A DNA stretch of 64,000 bases from Rhizobium mongolense subsp. loessense (GTDB taxonomy: Bacteria; Pseudomonadota; Alphaproteobacteria; Rhizobiales; Rhizobiaceae), in assembly GCF_900099775.1 (NCBI RefSeq), contig NZ_FMTM01000001.1:1054001-1118000 (forward strand), given 5' to 3'. Numbering within the stretch: the first letter of the stretch is position 1; each line of letters starts with the position of its first letter. The notes beneath the pieces were generated by a model that made no database searches, had not been told where the DNA came from, and worked only from the letters and a program-made list of their open reading frames with translations. The translations under genes were made by a program, and so were the position numbers. Below, one piece after another: positions 1 to 9,204 of the stretch.

Positions 1-35
1 ATGCGCAATGGATTAGGACGCGCTGGAAAAGCGGA

Positions 36-692
36 ATGACGCAAAACAACGAAAAGCCACTCTTCGGGCGGCCGTGGATCTTTATCCGCGGCGTGCCTTC
101 CATGAAGTTCCTGCCACCGGAAGGGCCGCTGGAAGTGGCGTTCGCCGGGCGCTCGAATGTCGGCAAGTCGTCGCTCATCAATGCGCTTGTCGGACATAAG
201 GGACTGGCGCGTACCTCGAATACGCCGGGCCGGACGCAGGAGCTGAACTACTTCGTTCCGGAGGGTTATACCGGCGAAGGCGGCGACCTGCCGCCGATGG
301 CGCTCGTCGATATGCCGGGCTACGGTTATGCGCAAGCGCCGAAAGACCAGGTCGACGCCTGGACGAAACTCGTATTCGATTATCTGCGCGGCCGCGCTAC
401 GCTGAAGCGCGTCTACGTGCTTATCGACAGCCGTCATGGCATCAAGAAGAACGACGATGACGTTCTGAGCCTGCTCGACAAGGCCGCCGTTTCCTACCAG
501 ATTGTTCTGACCAAAACCGACAAGATCAAGCCGCCCGCGGTCGCCAAGCTGCTCGCGGAAACGGCAGAGAAGATCAAAAAGCGTCCGGCGGCCTTCCCAT
601 TCGTTATCGCCACCTCTTCTGAGAAGAGCGAGGGATTGGATGAGTTGCGCCAAGCCATTGCCGAAACGGTCGAGATCAAAAACTGGAACTGA
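36..692 (+). CDS. engB: Ribosome biogenesis GTPase EngB (YihA/YsxC family)
   Basis: A 218-residue TRAFAC-class GTPase needed in this family for late assembly of the large ribosomal subunit. Visible motifs: P-loop GRSNVGKSS at about residues 38-46, a switch region with SNTPGRT near 61-67, G3 DMPGYG near 92-97, and G4 TKTDK near 160. Length is normal for the family. The ATG at 36 overlaps a TGA at 37-39 in another frame, which may be the stop of an upstream gene cut by the window edge. A strong hairpin follows the stop directly, so this is probably the last gene of its transcript. The family call is firm; the role comes from the family. Confidence 0.96.
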   Translation: MTQNNEKPLFGRPWIFIRGVPSMKFLPPEGPLEVAFAGRSNVGKSSLINALVGHKGLARTSNTPGRTQELNYFVPEGYTGEGGDLPPMALVDMPGYGYAQAPKDQVDAWTKLVFDYLRGRATLKRVYVLIDSRHGIKKNDDDVLSLLDKAAVSYQIVLTKTDKIKPPAVAKLLAETAEKIKKRPAAFPFVIATSSEKSEGLDELRQAIAETVEIKNWN

Positions 693-718
693 GGGGAGGC
701 GCCCCCAGGCGCCTCCCC
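693..718. terminator. Perfect hairpin between convergent engB and fasciclin gene
   Basis: An 11-bp perfect inverted repeat (693-703 with 708-718, arm GGGGAGGCGCC) with a four-base CCCA loop begins at the base after the engB stop. No T-tract follows on either strand, so it may act as a transcript-end stabiliser or as a bidirectional terminator between the two converging genes. Confidence 0.7.
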
Positions 719-737
719 TCCTTCGTCCATAAATCCA

Positions 738-1295
738 TCACGTCTTAGGCAGAAGCACTTTGTCAACGACATGGATAACGCCGTTCGACTGCTTGACGTC
801 GGCGATCGTCACGCGTGCTGTGCCTCCCATTTCATCGGTCAGCGTGATCTTGCCCATGCTTTCCTTGGCTTTCAGCACGCAGCCGCCGACCGTCTTGATG
901 TCGTGTTCGCCGCCATCGTCCTTGATCATTTTGGCGACGGTCTTCGCCATCGCATCTGCCGCAACCACGTGGCAGGTCAGCACCTTGACGAGCGCGGCCT
1001 TGTTTTCCGGCTTGAGAAGCGTCTCGACCGTGCCCTTCGGCAGGGCGGCGAAAGCCTCGTTCGTCGGTGCGAAAACCGTGAATGGACCTTTGCCTTCGAG
1101 CGTGCCGACAAGACCGCCGGCCTTCACCGCCGCGACCAGGGTGGTGTGGTCCTTCGAGTTGACGGCATTGTCGATGATGTTCTTCGTCGGGAACATCGGA
1201 GCGCCACCCACAATGGGGTTGGCGGCCTGCACAGCAAAAGCGATTGCGGATACGGCAGTGGCAAGCGCAATGGTGCGCAAAGCTGACTTCATCAT
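738..1295 (-). CDS. Secreted fasciclin (FAS1) domain protein
   Basis: A 185-residue protein with a classic Sec signal peptide (hydrophobic residues 7-22, likely cleavage after AVQA) followed by one FAS1 domain. The domain shows the H1-type motif FTVFAPTNEAFAALP and the C-terminal H2 motif NGVIHVVDKVLLP. FAS1 proteins are extracytoplasmic and usually act in adhesion or surface interaction. Start choice: a GTG at 1310 is in frame, but AGGAGA at 1302-1307 sits about 7 bases before the ATG at 1295, which also starts the signal peptide properly. It lies about 110 bases downstream of the anti-sigma gene on the same strand and may be a target of that sigma factor. Two cysteines, in LTCHVV and VGGCVL, could form a disulfide. 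Confidence 0.9.
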   Translation of the reverse strand: MMKSALRTIALATAVSAIAFAVQAANPIVGGAPMFPTKNIIDNAVNSKDHTTLVAAVKAGGLVGTLEGKGPFTVFAPTNEAFAALPKGTVETLLKPENKAALVKVLTCHVVAADAMAKTVAKMIKDDGGEHDIKTVGGCVLKAKESMGKITLTDEMGGTARVTIADVKQSNGVIHVVDKVLLPKT

Positions 1296-1403
1296 GACCA
1301 TTCTCCTCACGTCCGGCGCCGGTTCGCGTGCGGAATGCCTCGGCCCGCCCGGACATCGAAATGTACGAGGCGATGCAGAAAGAGTTTCAGAAGAGACGAT
1401 TTT

Positions 1404-2126
1404 TTAGCGGCGATGCGTGGTGCCACTGGCGACAACCGGTCCTGTCGGTGTACCGGTCGTCGAACCACCAAAAGGCTCAAGGCTGACGGCGAGCGTCGTA
1501 CCGTCGGCAATGCCGCCGCGCAGATCGGCAGGAACAACAAGCTCGCCATCTTCATCCGAGTGGAAAATGCCGAGCGACTTTGGAGTGCCGCTTGCCGGCA
1601 CCAGCCAGAGCTCCAGTGATTTATTCTCAGCCCCGCCCGCCGCAACGGGCACGATGCGGAGGCGGCCGCTTTGGGCGTCGTAAGAGGCAAGCAGATTGAC
1701 CTGGCTGTCGGGGGACGACAATTCGGCAAACAGTGGCGATTGACCTTTCGGCGGTGGAACGTTGCCGGAGGCGAAAATGATGGCACCGATCGCAACGACC
1801 AGCGAAGCGAAGGTCAGCGAGCGCCAGAAGACGGCGGAATTCCAAAGGCCGCGCGACAAGGACCGCGAAAGCTCCGGTTCGCCGAAAAGGCGTGCCTCGA
1901 TCTGCTTGAACGTCTCCCGGCCCGGGCTCGCGGCCACTTCATAATCGTCGTTGAAAGCAGAGAGGTTCGTTTCCCAGCGGCTGACGATTGCGGCAAACTG
2001 GCGGTCCCGGCGCATTCGCTCCTCGACCACCCGGCGATCCTGAAACGAAAGAACACCAAGCACGTACTCGCCGGCGAGCACTTCATCACGGGAACGGCCT
2101 CCCTTGCTTTGATCCGGCGATGTCAT
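1404..2126 (-). CDS. RskA-type membrane anti-sigma factor
   Basis: A 240-residue protein with three parts: a short N-terminal cytoplasmic segment containing the typical EYVLGVL helix, one transmembrane helix at about residues 95-115 (SLTFASLVVAIGAIIFASG), and a periplasmic RskA-like domain (SLELWLVPASGTPKSLGIF, LAVSLEPFGGS). Proteins of this type hold an ECF sigma factor at the membrane until they are proteolysed. The ATG at 2126 gives the usual ATGA overlap with the sigma gene; a longer form starting at 2171 would intrude into that gene. No zinc-binding HxxxCxxC motif is seen, so it is the non-zinc class. The signal it senses cannot be read from the sequence. Confidence 0.88.
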   Translation of the reverse strand: MTSPDQSKGGRSRDEVLAGEYVLGVLSFQDRRVVEERMRRDRQFAAIVSRWETNLSAFNDDYEVAASPGRETFKQIEARLFGEPELSRSLSRGLWNSAVFWRSLTFASLVVAIGAIIFASGNVPPPKGQSPLFAELSSPDSQVNLLASYDAQSGRLRIVPVAAGGAENKSLELWLVPASGTPKSLGIFHSDEDGELVVPADLRGGIADGTTLAVSLEPFGGSTTGTPTGPVVASGTTHRR

Positions 2127-2662
2127 CGCTCCATGCACTCTCTCAGCTTCAAAAGGCTGCGCCGCAGCCATGTCCGCATGGTGTTCAGCGGAACGCCGAA
2201 CTGATCGGCAAGTTCCTGATAGCTCAGTCCTTCGACATAGGCCTTCTTCACCGCCTGCGCCCGATCAGCTTCCAACTCTTCCATGCAGGTGTCAATCCGC
2301 CTTCCTTCATCAGACAACACGGCCTGCGTTTCTGGGTCGAGGCCAGGATCGGGAAGATCGTATTCACCGTTCAACTCGTCGGCGACAGGCTTTCGCGCCC
2401 GCATCGTATCGATCGCCTGGTTGCGGGCAATCGCCGCTAGCCAGGAGGACGGCGTACCTTGGTTGGCCACGAAAGCCCCGGCGCGCTGCCAGATCTTTGC
2501 ATAAACCTCCTGCAACGCTTCCTCGGCTTCAACACGATCGTTCAGGATACGCAGGCATATGGAGAAAAGTTTCGGGCTCGTCTCCTTATAGAGATCGGCG
2601 AAAGCCTTCCGGTCGGCCATGGCGATGCGGCCTATCAATTGCGCGATTTCCTCGCTCGTCAT
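2123..2662 (-). CDS. ECF RNA polymerase sigma factor, SigK-like
   Basis: A group 4 sigma factor with region 2 (FADLYKETSPKLFSICLRILND, about residues 20-40) and region 4 (YVEGLSYQELADQFGVPLNT, C-terminal quarter). It ends in a helix-turn-helix followed by the cognate anti-sigma gene, which overlaps it by four bases. I use the ATG at 2662 (179 residues). Upstream alternatives are an ATG at 2674 and a TTG at 2695; none has a convincing ribosome binding site. The pairing with an RskA-like anti-sigma and a fasciclin gene is the reason for calling it SigK-like; the regulon is an inference. Confidence 0.88.
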   Translation of the reverse strand: MTSEEIAQLIGRIAMADRKAFADLYKETSPKLFSICLRILNDRVEAEEALQEVYAKIWQRAGAFVANQGTPSSWLAAIARNQAIDTMRARKPVADELNGEYDLPDPGLDPETQAVLSDEGRRIDTCMEELEADRAQAVKKAYVEGLSYQELADQFGVPLNTMRTWLRRSLLKLRECMER

Positions 2663-2808
2663 GCCGCGGCCCATCTGTCTTTGACACGATGCCAATAAAC
2701 GGCGGCCGGCTCAAATTGACAAGAGCCACAGCAACTAATGCGCAGGGCATTATTCCATCTGTCAAGAACTTGAGATAAAAGGCCGCGATCTATTCTGCGG
2801 GGTATGCC

Positions 2809-3696
2809 ATGAACCAGTCCGAAAGCGAAACCCAAGCACGCCTTCTCGCACAGGCGCTGCCTTTCATGCAGCGTTACGAGAACAAGACGATAGTCGTCAA
2901 ATACGGTGGCCATGCCATGGGCAATCCCGAGCTCGGCAAAGCCTTCGCCAGCGACATCGCGCTTTTGAAGCAATCCGGCGTCAATCCGATCGTCGTCCAC
3001 GGCGGCGGACCACAGATCGGCGCGATGTTGACGAAGATGGGCATCGAATCGAAGTTCGAAGGCGGTCTTCGCGTCACCGACGCCAAGACCGTCGAGATCG
3101 TCGAGATGGTGCTTGCCGGCTCCATCAACAAGGAGATCGTGGCACTCATCAACCAGACGGGCGAATGGGCGATCGGGCTTTGCGGCAAGGACGGCAACAT
3201 GGTCTTTGCCGAAAAGGCGCAGAAGAAGATCAAGGACCCGGATTCGAACATCGAGCGCGTGCTCGATCTCGGCTTCGTCGGCGAGGTCGTCGAAGTCGAC
3301 CGTACGCTGCTCGACCTGCTCGCCCGTTCGGAAATGATCCCGGTCATCGCCCCGGTCGCGCCCGGCCGCGACGGCGCAACCTACAACATCAATGCCGACA
3401 CCTTCGCAGGCGCCATCGCTGGCGCACTGAATGCCACGCGCCTGCTCTTCCTGACGGACGTTCCCGGCGTGCTCGACAAGCAGGGCAACCTCATCAAGGA
3501 GCTCTCGGTTTCGCAGGCGCACGCGCTGATCGCCGACGGCACGATTTCCGGCGGCATGATCCCGAAGGTCGAAACCTGCATCGACGCGATCAAGGCCGGC
3601 GTCCAGGGCGTCGTCATCCTGAACGGCAAGACGGCCCATTCCGTGCTGCTCGAAATCTTCACCGAACACGGCGCCGGAACGCTGATCGTTCCGTGA
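2809..3696 (+). CDS. argB: Acetylglutamate kinase
   Basis: A 295-residue amino-acid kinase that phosphorylates N-acetylglutamate in the second step of cyclic arginine biosynthesis. Visible motifs: KYGGHAMG near residue 30, HGGGPQIG near 64-71 (substrate-binding glycine loop), the [14 protein letters not shown] segment and [10 protein letters not shown] near 245, all hallmarks of ArgB. The long N-terminal extension before KYGG is the arginine-inhibitable hexameric type. It is transcribed away from the sigma-factor gene. Its stop lies two bases from that of the converging gene at 3698. Confidence 0.97.
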   Translation: MNQSESETQARLLAQALPFMQRYENKTIVVKYGGHAMGNPELGKAFASDIALLKQSGVNPIVVHGGGPQIGAMLTKMGIESKFEGGLRVTDAKTVEIVEMVLAGSINKEIVALINQTGEWAIGLCGKDGNMVFAEKAQKKIKDPDSNIERVLDLGFVGEVVEVDRTLLDLLARSEMIPVIAPVAPGRDGATYNINADTFAGAIAGALNATRLLFLTDVPGVLDKQGNLIKELSVSQAHALIADGTISGGMIPKVETCIDAIKAGVQGVVILNGKTAHSVLLEIFTEHGAGTLIVP

Positions 3697-3697
3697 T

Positions 3698-4477
3698 TCA
3701 AGCTTGGCCCGCGGCGGCGAAGACCGCCTCGGCTGCCTCCTTCAGCTTTTCCATCATTGCGCGGTAAGGTCCCGGCCCATAACTGACACGGCCGACGCCG
3801 AGCTTTGCCAACGTCTTCACATCCGGCACGCCTTGCCGCATCATGATGTTGACCGGCAGAGTAACCGCTTCGCACACTCGGCGGATCAGGTCCTGGTTCG
3901 ACAATCCCGGCGCAAAAAAGCCGCTGGCGCCAGCCTCTGCATAGGCGGCTGCCCGCTCGATCGCCTCATCCACCAGCGGGACATGCCGGTCGGGATCGGA
4001 GAACTTGAGGAACAGGTCGGTGCGGGCATTGATGAAGAACGGAATGCCCTTGGCCTCGGCCATCTCGCGGATGGCGCGGATGCGTGCGGCCTGCTTATCG
4101 ATCGGATGCAGCCCGCTGCCGCCAACCACCTGGTCCTCGAAATTGATGCCGACGGCGCCTGCATCAATCAGCCTGGCGGCGTTGGCAGCGGCTCCCGCTT
4201 TCTCGGTCGAATAGGCGCCCTCGAAATCGACGGAGAGAGGCAAGTCGTTGGCCGCAGTGATCGATCGCACCGTTGCGACAAGCGCTTCCAGCGGGATTTT
4301 TTCGCCGTCCGCATAGCCTTGCGCCGCAGCAACCGACCAGCTGCCGGTCGCGAGCGCCTTGGCGCCTGCATCGCTGACAGCCTTTCCCGTGCCAGCATCC
4401 CAGATATTATAGAGGACGACCGGATTGCCCTTCTGATGCAATGCGCCGAACGCCTTCGCCTTTTCCGCCTGGTTCAT
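3698..4477 (-). CDS. Isocitrate lyase / PEP-mutase superfamily protein
   Basis: A 259-residue TIM-barrel enzyme of the PEPM/ICL superfamily. Recognisable pieces are VLYNIWDAGTGK near residue 22, VDFEGAYS near 83 (metal site), GINFEDQV near 112, and FFINARTDLF near 148. The isocitrate-lyase KKCGH signature is absent, so it is not a true isocitrate lyase. Relatives include oxaloacetate decarboxylases, methylisocitrate lyase-like enzymes and phosphonate enzymes, and the substrate cannot be assigned. The start is 12 bases after the stop of ada, so the two genes are probably co-transcribed. Confidence 0.85.
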   Translation of the reverse strand: MNQAEKAKAFGALHQKGNPVVLYNIWDAGTGKAVSDAGAKALATGSWSVAAAQGYADGEKIPLEALVATVRSITAANDLPLSVDFEGAYSTEKAGAAANAARLIDAGAVGINFEDQVVGGSGLHPIDKQAARIRAIREMAEAKGIPFFINARTDLFLKFSDPDRHVPLVDEAIERAAAYAEAGASGFFAPGLSNQDLIRRVCEAVTLPVNIMMRQGVPDVKTLAKLGVGRVSYGPGPYRAMMEKLKEAAEAVFAAAGQA

Positions 4478-4489
4478 AGAACGTCCTCC

Positions 4490-5554
4490 TCAAACAGACC
4501 CTTTGGGCCGCATTTTTCCTTCGTGCCTCAAAAGCCATTGCTTGCGCCACAGCCCGCCGCCATAACCGGTCAGTGATCCGTCTGCGCCAACCACGCGATG
4601 GCAGGGGATGACGATGGCAAGCTGGTTTGCGCCGTTGGCGCGGCCGACCGCGCGCACCATCTGCGGGTTTTCCATCTCCCTGGCCAGATCACCATAGGCG
4701 CGTCGTTCTCCGACAGGAATTTCCCGAAGCTTCGCCCAGACCGCTCGCTCGAAGGCGGTGCTGTTGCCGAGCGCCAAAGGGGTTTTGAAGTTCGCGGATT
4801 TACCCTCGAAATAGGCTCTCAGCTCGGCATCGATCTGCTCGATCGCAGGCGTTCTCCCGGCGGCAACCGAGGAGCGCGCCTTGCGCTGCAGGTTTTCCAG
4901 CTCAGCCTGAAGCGCCTTCCGATCGTGGAATTCCAGAAGATGCAGATGCGTCTGATCGGCCACCGCGACCATCGGCCCGAGCGGCGTTTCAAACCAGTCT
5001 GCGAAGAGCAGCTCGCGATTCTGCGACATGCCAGGCGCCTTGCCGATCAACCGCTGAAACGCGGCGCGAAACCCGCTGCCCGACTCATAACCCGCATCCA
5101 GCTGGACATCGATGACGCGGGCGCCGCTCGCAAGCTGCCTTGCTGCCTCGCCCAGTCGGCGGTAGCGGGCGATCTCTAGGAATGTCATGCCTAGCGATCG
5201 TTTGAAAGCGCGCCGCACGGTGGAGGGATCGTAGCCCTTGCGGACGAGATCATCCTCGGTCCAGCGCGCCGCCGGAGCACGGTCGAGCGCTTCCAGCAGT
5301 TCGTCGACGATCGGTTCCTTGCCCGCTTGTTCCAGCGGCTTGCAGCGCCGGCAGGGCCGGAAGCCGGACTGCATGCAGGTGGCGATGGAATCGTAGAAGA
5401 GCGTGTTCTCCCGTTTCGGCTTGCGTGCGGGGCAGGTCAACCGGCAGAAGACGCCGGTCGTTCTCACGCAGACATAGGCAAGCCCCTCGTAATGGGAGCT
5501 GCGGGCGATCAGCGCATCATAAAGCGTGTCGTCATTGGGAAGATCGAAAAGCAT
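4490..5554 (-). CDS. ada: Bifunctional Ada: methylation-damage regulator and O6-methylguanine-DNA methyltransferase
   Basis: A 354-residue protein with the full Ada layout. The N-terminal zinc domain has four cysteines at 37, 41, 68 and 71, matching the E. coli spacing (38, 42, 69, 72). An AraC-type helix-turn-helix follows at about 85-180, then the suicide methyltransferase domain with the acceptor motif PCHRVVG near residue 315. In this family it removes methyl groups from phosphotriesters and O6-methylguanine, and the N-terminally methylated form activates repair genes. It is the first gene of a probable two-gene unit with the PEPM-like gene. All key residues are present. Confidence 0.95.
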   Translation of the reverse strand: MLFDLPNDDTLYDALIARSSHYEGLAYVCVRTTGVFCRLTCPARKPKRENTLFYDSIATCMQSGFRPCRRCKPLEQAGKEPIVDELLEALDRAPAARWTEDDLVRKGYDPSTVRRAFKRSLGMTFLEIARYRRLGEAARQLASGARVIDVQLDAGYESGSGFRAAFQRLIGKAPGMSQNRELLFADWFETPLGPMVAVADQTHLHLLEFHDRKALQAELENLQRKARSSVAAGRTPAIEQIDAELRAYFEGKSANFKTPLALGNSTAFERAVWAKLREIPVGERRAYGDLAREMENPQMVRAVGRANGANQLAIVIPCHRVVGADGSLTGYGGGLWRKQWLLRHEGKMRPKGSV

Positions 5555-5651
5555 GGGAGCCTTTTATCATCCCTTCCCTTTTCCGTCCGTCGAAAATCGG
5601 GCGCCTATTTTTTTGTTCGGCAATTTCCTTGGCTCATGCCATAACGCCGCC

Positions 5652-6359
5652 ATGACCAAGATAGATCGCACTCCGACCAAGGCTGATTTTGCGCATGTGA
5701 CCGAATGGGTTTTCGACCTCGACAACACGCTTTATCCGCATCACGTCAATCTCTTCGCGCAGATCGACAAAAACATGACGGCCTATGTCTCGGCGCTTCT
5801 CCAGATGGAGCGGGACGAGGCGCGCAAGCTGCAAAAGCAATATTATCTCGATCACGGCACGACGCTGCAGGGTCTGATGATCCATCACGGCGTCGACCCG
5901 AACGACTTTCTGGAAAAGGCCCATGCTATCGACTATTCGAGCCTCACGGCTCAGCCCGAATTGGGTGCGGCGATCAAGGCACTTCCGGGCCGCAAGTTCA
6001 TCTTCACCAACGGCAGCGTCAAACATGCCGAAATGACGGCCGGTGCGCTCGGCATTCTCGAACATTTCGACGACATCTTCGACATTGTCGCAGCCGAATT
6101 CGTGCCGAAGCCGGCGCAGGTTACCTATGACAAGTTCATGGCACTGAAACGCGTCGAAACGGTCAAGGCGGCCATGTTCGAGGACCTGCCGCGCAACCTT
6201 GTGGTTCCAAAGGCGCTCGGCATGCAGACTGTGCTGCTCGTGCCGAACAATCTTGAGGAAACCGTCGTCGAGTGGTGGGAACAAACGAGCGGCGACGAGG
6301 ACCATATCGATTTCGTCACCGACGATCTGGCAGCGTTTCTGGCAAGGGTCGTGGACTAG
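5652..6359 (+). CDS. HAD-superfamily pyrimidine 5'-nucleotidase
   Basis: A 235-residue HAD hydrolase of the SDT1-like subfamily. Motif I is FDLDNTLYP (near residue 20), motif II FTNGSVKHA (near 117), and motifs III/IV are in the FVPKPAQVTYDKF and MFEDLPRNL segments. The first aspartate is the phosphorylated nucleophile. Homologues dephosphorylate UMP/CMP or related nucleotides. The frame is open further upstream, but the ATG at 5652 gives the family length. It is divergent from ada. Confidence 0.88.
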   Translation: MTKIDRTPTKADFAHVTEWVFDLDNTLYPHHVNLFAQIDKNMTAYVSALLQMERDEARKLQKQYYLDHGTTLQGLMIHHGVDPNDFLEKAHAIDYSSLTAQPELGAAIKALPGRKFIFTNGSVKHAEMTAGALGILEHFDDIFDIVAAEFVPKPAQVTYDKFMALKRVETVKAAMFEDLPRNLVVPKALGMQTVLLVPNNLEETVVEWWEQTSGDEDHIDFVTDDLAAFLARVVD

Positions 6360-6470
6360 ATTACGAAGATTTCATTCAGCTTGCCAATGTTTAATTGGTC
6401 AAATTGACGCATCGGTCCTAGCCTTCGAGCGCGATCTCCAGCGAGATTGCGAACCCGAAAAGGAAATACG

Positions 6471-7127
6471 ATGTCTCGGAACAAGCTGGTACTGATCGCA
6501 CTTTCCTCCGTCATGATCGTCGGCGCTGCAGCCGGCGCCAGCGTTGCCGCTCCAGGCGACAAGGCCCGCCAACCACCGCGCCGGATGATGGGCGAGGGGA
6601 TGCGCGCTGAAGCAATGCGCGAGGTTGCCTTTGTGCGCATGTTGAAGCAGTTCGACACCAACAAGGACGGCCAGATTTCCAAACAGGAAGCCCAGAACGG
6701 CATCGAGAAGGTCTTTGCCGCGATCGATGAGAACAACGACGGGGCGCTGACGCCGGGCGAAATCCGCAAGCACCGTGAAGCCCAGATGGTGGACCGCAAG
6801 GCACCGGATGACCAAATGGGCGCCAATGACGACGCCATGCCCAACGCTGCGCAGACGGCCGACAACGGTGACCAGCCGACGATACCGAAGCGCGCCAACC
6901 ATGACCGCGGCGACGGCGATCGCGGCCGCGGCGACAAGCGCTGGGGGATGCGCGACGGCGGCAGGATGGTGTTTACATCGATGATGCGCCGCATGGACAC
7001 CGACGAGAACGGCCAGATCTCCAGGCACGAAGCCGAGGCCGCCTTCGACAGGTTTTTTATCCGCATGGATCGCAACAAGGACGGCGCGATCTCGATCGAT
7101 GACATGCCTAATCGGCCATTCCTGTAA
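6471..7127 (+). CDS. Exported protein with four EF-hand motifs
   Basis: A 218-residue protein with an N-terminal hydrophobic signal segment (residues 4-28, likely cleaved after ASVAA) and four canonical EF-hand loops: DTNKDGQISKQE at 62-73, DENNDGALTPGE at 86-97, DTDENGQISRHE at 176-187 and DRNKDGAISIDD at 200-211. All keep acidic residues at positions 1, 3 or 5 and 12. The two pairs are joined by a charged, low-complexity linker rich in Asp, Arg and Gly. AAGGA lies about 8 bases before the ATG. This suggests a periplasmic or secreted calcium-binding protein; function unknown. Confidence 0.87.
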   Translation: MSRNKLVLIALSSVMIVGAAAGASVAAPGDKARQPPRRMMGEGMRAEAMREVAFVRMLKQFDTNKDGQISKQEAQNGIEKVFAAIDENNDGALTPGEIRKHREAQMVDRKAPDDQMGANDDAMPNAAQTADNGDQPTIPKRANHDRGDGDRGRGDKRWGMRDGGRMVFTSMMRRMDTDENGQISRHEAEAAFDRFFIRMDRNKDGAISIDDMPNRPFL

Positions 7128-7172
7128 GCAAGGACTTACCTCTATTGAGGTCCGTCGCATCGCGCGAGTGTT

Positions 7173-8039
7173 CTATTCCTGATGTTCATAGAAATCCTGG
7201 ATGATCTTCCAGGCAGCATCTGCCGTATCGACGAAGCTGATCAGCTTCACGTCGTCAGGTGCGATCGTCCCGAATTCGGCAAGTGCGTCGAAATTGACGA
7301 TGCTTCGCCAGAACTTCTCGCCGAAGAGAATGAGCGGCATCTTTTCCATGCGTCCCGTCTGGATCAACGTCAGGCATTCGAAGAATTCGTCGAGGGTTCC
7401 AAAGCCGCCCGGGAACACCGCAATCGCTTTGGCGCGTACCATGAAATGCATCTTGCGGATCGCGAAATAGTGGAAGTTGAAGCTGAGCTCCGGCGTCACA
7501 TAGGCGTTCGGGGCCTGCTCGTGCGGCAGCACGATATTGAGGCCGATCGAAGGGGCGCCTTCGTCGGCTGCTCCGCGGTTGCCCGCCTCCATCACGCCCG
7601 GGCCGCCGCCGGTGACGATCACATATTCATGGAAATCGAAACCAGCGGAATATTTCGAGCAGAGCCGGGCGAACTTGCGCGCTTCGTCATAATAGATGGA
7701 CGCCGCCTCCAGGTTGGCGCGCTGTATGTCGTTGCGGGCTGCCCATGCACTCTGGCCGGGGGCCGGAATACGCGCGCCGCCGAACATGACGACGGTGGAT
7801 TTGATGCCGCGTTCCGTCAACATCATCTCGACCTTCAAAAGTTCAAGCTGGAGACGGATCGGCCGCAGCTCCTCGCGGCAGAGAAAGTCGTCGTCGGCAT
7901 AGGCCAGGCGATAGGAAGGAGAAAGCGTTTGCGGCGTCTTCGGCACGGCCAGTGCGCGGTGCCTGTCGATCTCGCTCGACTTCAGCGGAGCCCAGACTTT
8001 GTCCTTGCGCCTGAGCTTGCCGTTTTTTCCCTTCGCCAT
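7173..8039 (-). CDS. LOG-family (TIGR00730-like) Rossmann-fold nucleotide hydrolase
   Basis: A 288-residue lysine-decarboxylase-like / LOG protein. The diagnostic motifs are GGGPGVMEAGNRGA near residue 145 and PGGFGTLDEFFE near 212 (PGGxGTxxE). Family members hydrolyse nucleoside 5'-monophosphates, including cytokinin ribotides, to free base and ribose phosphate. This is the longer form with an N-terminal extension of about 80 residues, and family annotation as a cytokinin enzyme is not secure for that form. It is transcribed away from dapD. Confidence 0.85.
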   Translation of the reverse strand: MAKGKNGKLRRKDKVWAPLKSSEIDRHRALAVPKTPQTLSPSYRLAYADDDFLCREELRPIRLQLELLKVEMMLTERGIKSTVVMFGGARIPAPGQSAWAARNDIQRANLEAASIYYDEARKFARLCSKYSAGFDFHEYVIVTGGGPGVMEAGNRGAADEGAPSIGLNIVLPHEQAPNAYVTPELSFNFHYFAIRKMHFMVRAKAIAVFPGGFGTLDEFFECLTLIQTGRMEKMPLILFGEKFWRSIVNFDALAEFGTIAPDDVKLISFVDTADAAWKIIQDFYEHQE

Positions 8040-8232
8040 TTCAGAATGCCCTTCAAAAATGCCGGCACCACTGACCGGGTATGTCTATAACGCCTTGAAT
8101 ACAGGAACGATCTCGTTCGAAAAATCATTCCATTTTAGCCGCTCATGCGATAGAGCAGATCGCATCCCGCCGATCACAATTCCCGGGGACTTTTTAGTCT
8201 TCAGGATAAAGCTCGAAGTTTAAGGAATTCTC

Positions 8233-9093
8233 ATGAGCGCCACCGACCTCGCATCCCTCGAAAAGACCATCGAAGCTGCCTTCGACAACCGCGACAACGT
8301 GAACACGTCGACGACAGGCGAAGTTCGCGAAGCCGTGGAAGCAGCGCTTGAGCTTCTCGACGGTGGCAAGGCTCGCGTCGCCGAACGCGGCGCCGATGGC
8401 GTCTGGACGGTCAATCAGTGGCTCAAGAAAGCCGTACTGCTTTCCTTCCGCCTGAACGACATGGAAGTCGTCAAGGGCGGCTCTGGCAATTCCACCTGGT
8501 GGGACAAGGTGCCTTCCAAGTTCGAAGGCTGGGGCGAGAACCAGTATCGTGCCGCGGGCTTCCGGGCCGTTCCGAACTGCGTCGTCCGCCGCTCGGCCTA
8601 TATCGCCAAGAACGTCGTGCTGATGCCTTCCTTCGTCAATCTCGGTGCCCATGTCGGTGAAGGCACGATGGTCGACACTTGGGCGACGGTGGGCTCGTGT
8701 GCGCAGATCGGCAAGCATGTGCATCTTTCCGGCGGCGTCGGCATCGGCGGCGTGCTGGAACCGATGCAGGCCGGCCCGACGATCATCGAAGACAACTGCT
8801 TCATCGGCGCTCGCTCGGAAGTCGTCGAGGGCTGCATCATTCGCGAGGGCTCAGTTCTCGGCATGGGCGTCTATATCGGCAAGTCAACCAAGATCGTCGA
8901 TCGCGCCACCGGCGAAGTCATGTATGGCGAAGTACCGCCCTACTCCGTAGTCGTTGCGGGTTCGATGTCGAGCGGCAACAAGACCATGGCAAACGGCCAA
9001 CCGGCACCGCATCTCTATTGCGCCGTCATCGTCAAGCGCGTCGACGAGCAGACCCGCTCGAAAACCGGCATCAATGAATTGCTGCGCGACTAA
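8233..9093 (+). CDS. dapD: Tetrahydrodipicolinate N-succinyltransferase
   Basis: A 286-residue acyltransferase with left-handed beta-helix hexapeptide repeats through the middle ([37 protein letters not shown]). It transfers succinyl from succinyl-CoA to tetrahydrodipicolinate in the lysine / meso-diaminopimelate pathway. AAGGAA lies about 8 bases before the ATG. dapE follows 111 bases downstream on the same strand, giving two successive pathway genes. Length and motifs are normal. Confidence 0.97.
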   Translation: MSATDLASLEKTIEAAFDNRDNVNTSTTGEVREAVEAALELLDGGKARVAERGADGVWTVNQWLKKAVLLSFRLNDMEVVKGGSGNSTWWDKVPSKFEGWGENQYRAAGFRAVPNCVVRRSAYIAKNVVLMPSFVNLGAHVGEGTMVDTWATVGSCAQIGKHVHLSGGVGIGGVLEPMQAGPTIIEDNCFIGARSEVVEGCIIREGSVLGMGVYIGKSTKIVDRATGEVMYGEVPPYSVVVAGSMSSGNKTMANGQPAPHLYCAVIVKRVDEQTRSKTGINELLRD

Positions 9094-9204
9094 GCTTTCA
9101 GTGACAGCCGGATTCCGATCCGGTAAACAAACGGCGTTCTGTTCAGCGAGGCGGTTGGCCGCCTTGCCATGTCTTTGCCATTCCCGCCGGATAATTCGAC
9201 CCTC

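Noticed and set aside
1..39. Possible 3' end of an upstream gene, overlapping engB by ATGA
   Set aside because: Only 12 open codons ([12 protein letters not shown]) are visible and they match nothing I can name; too short to call.
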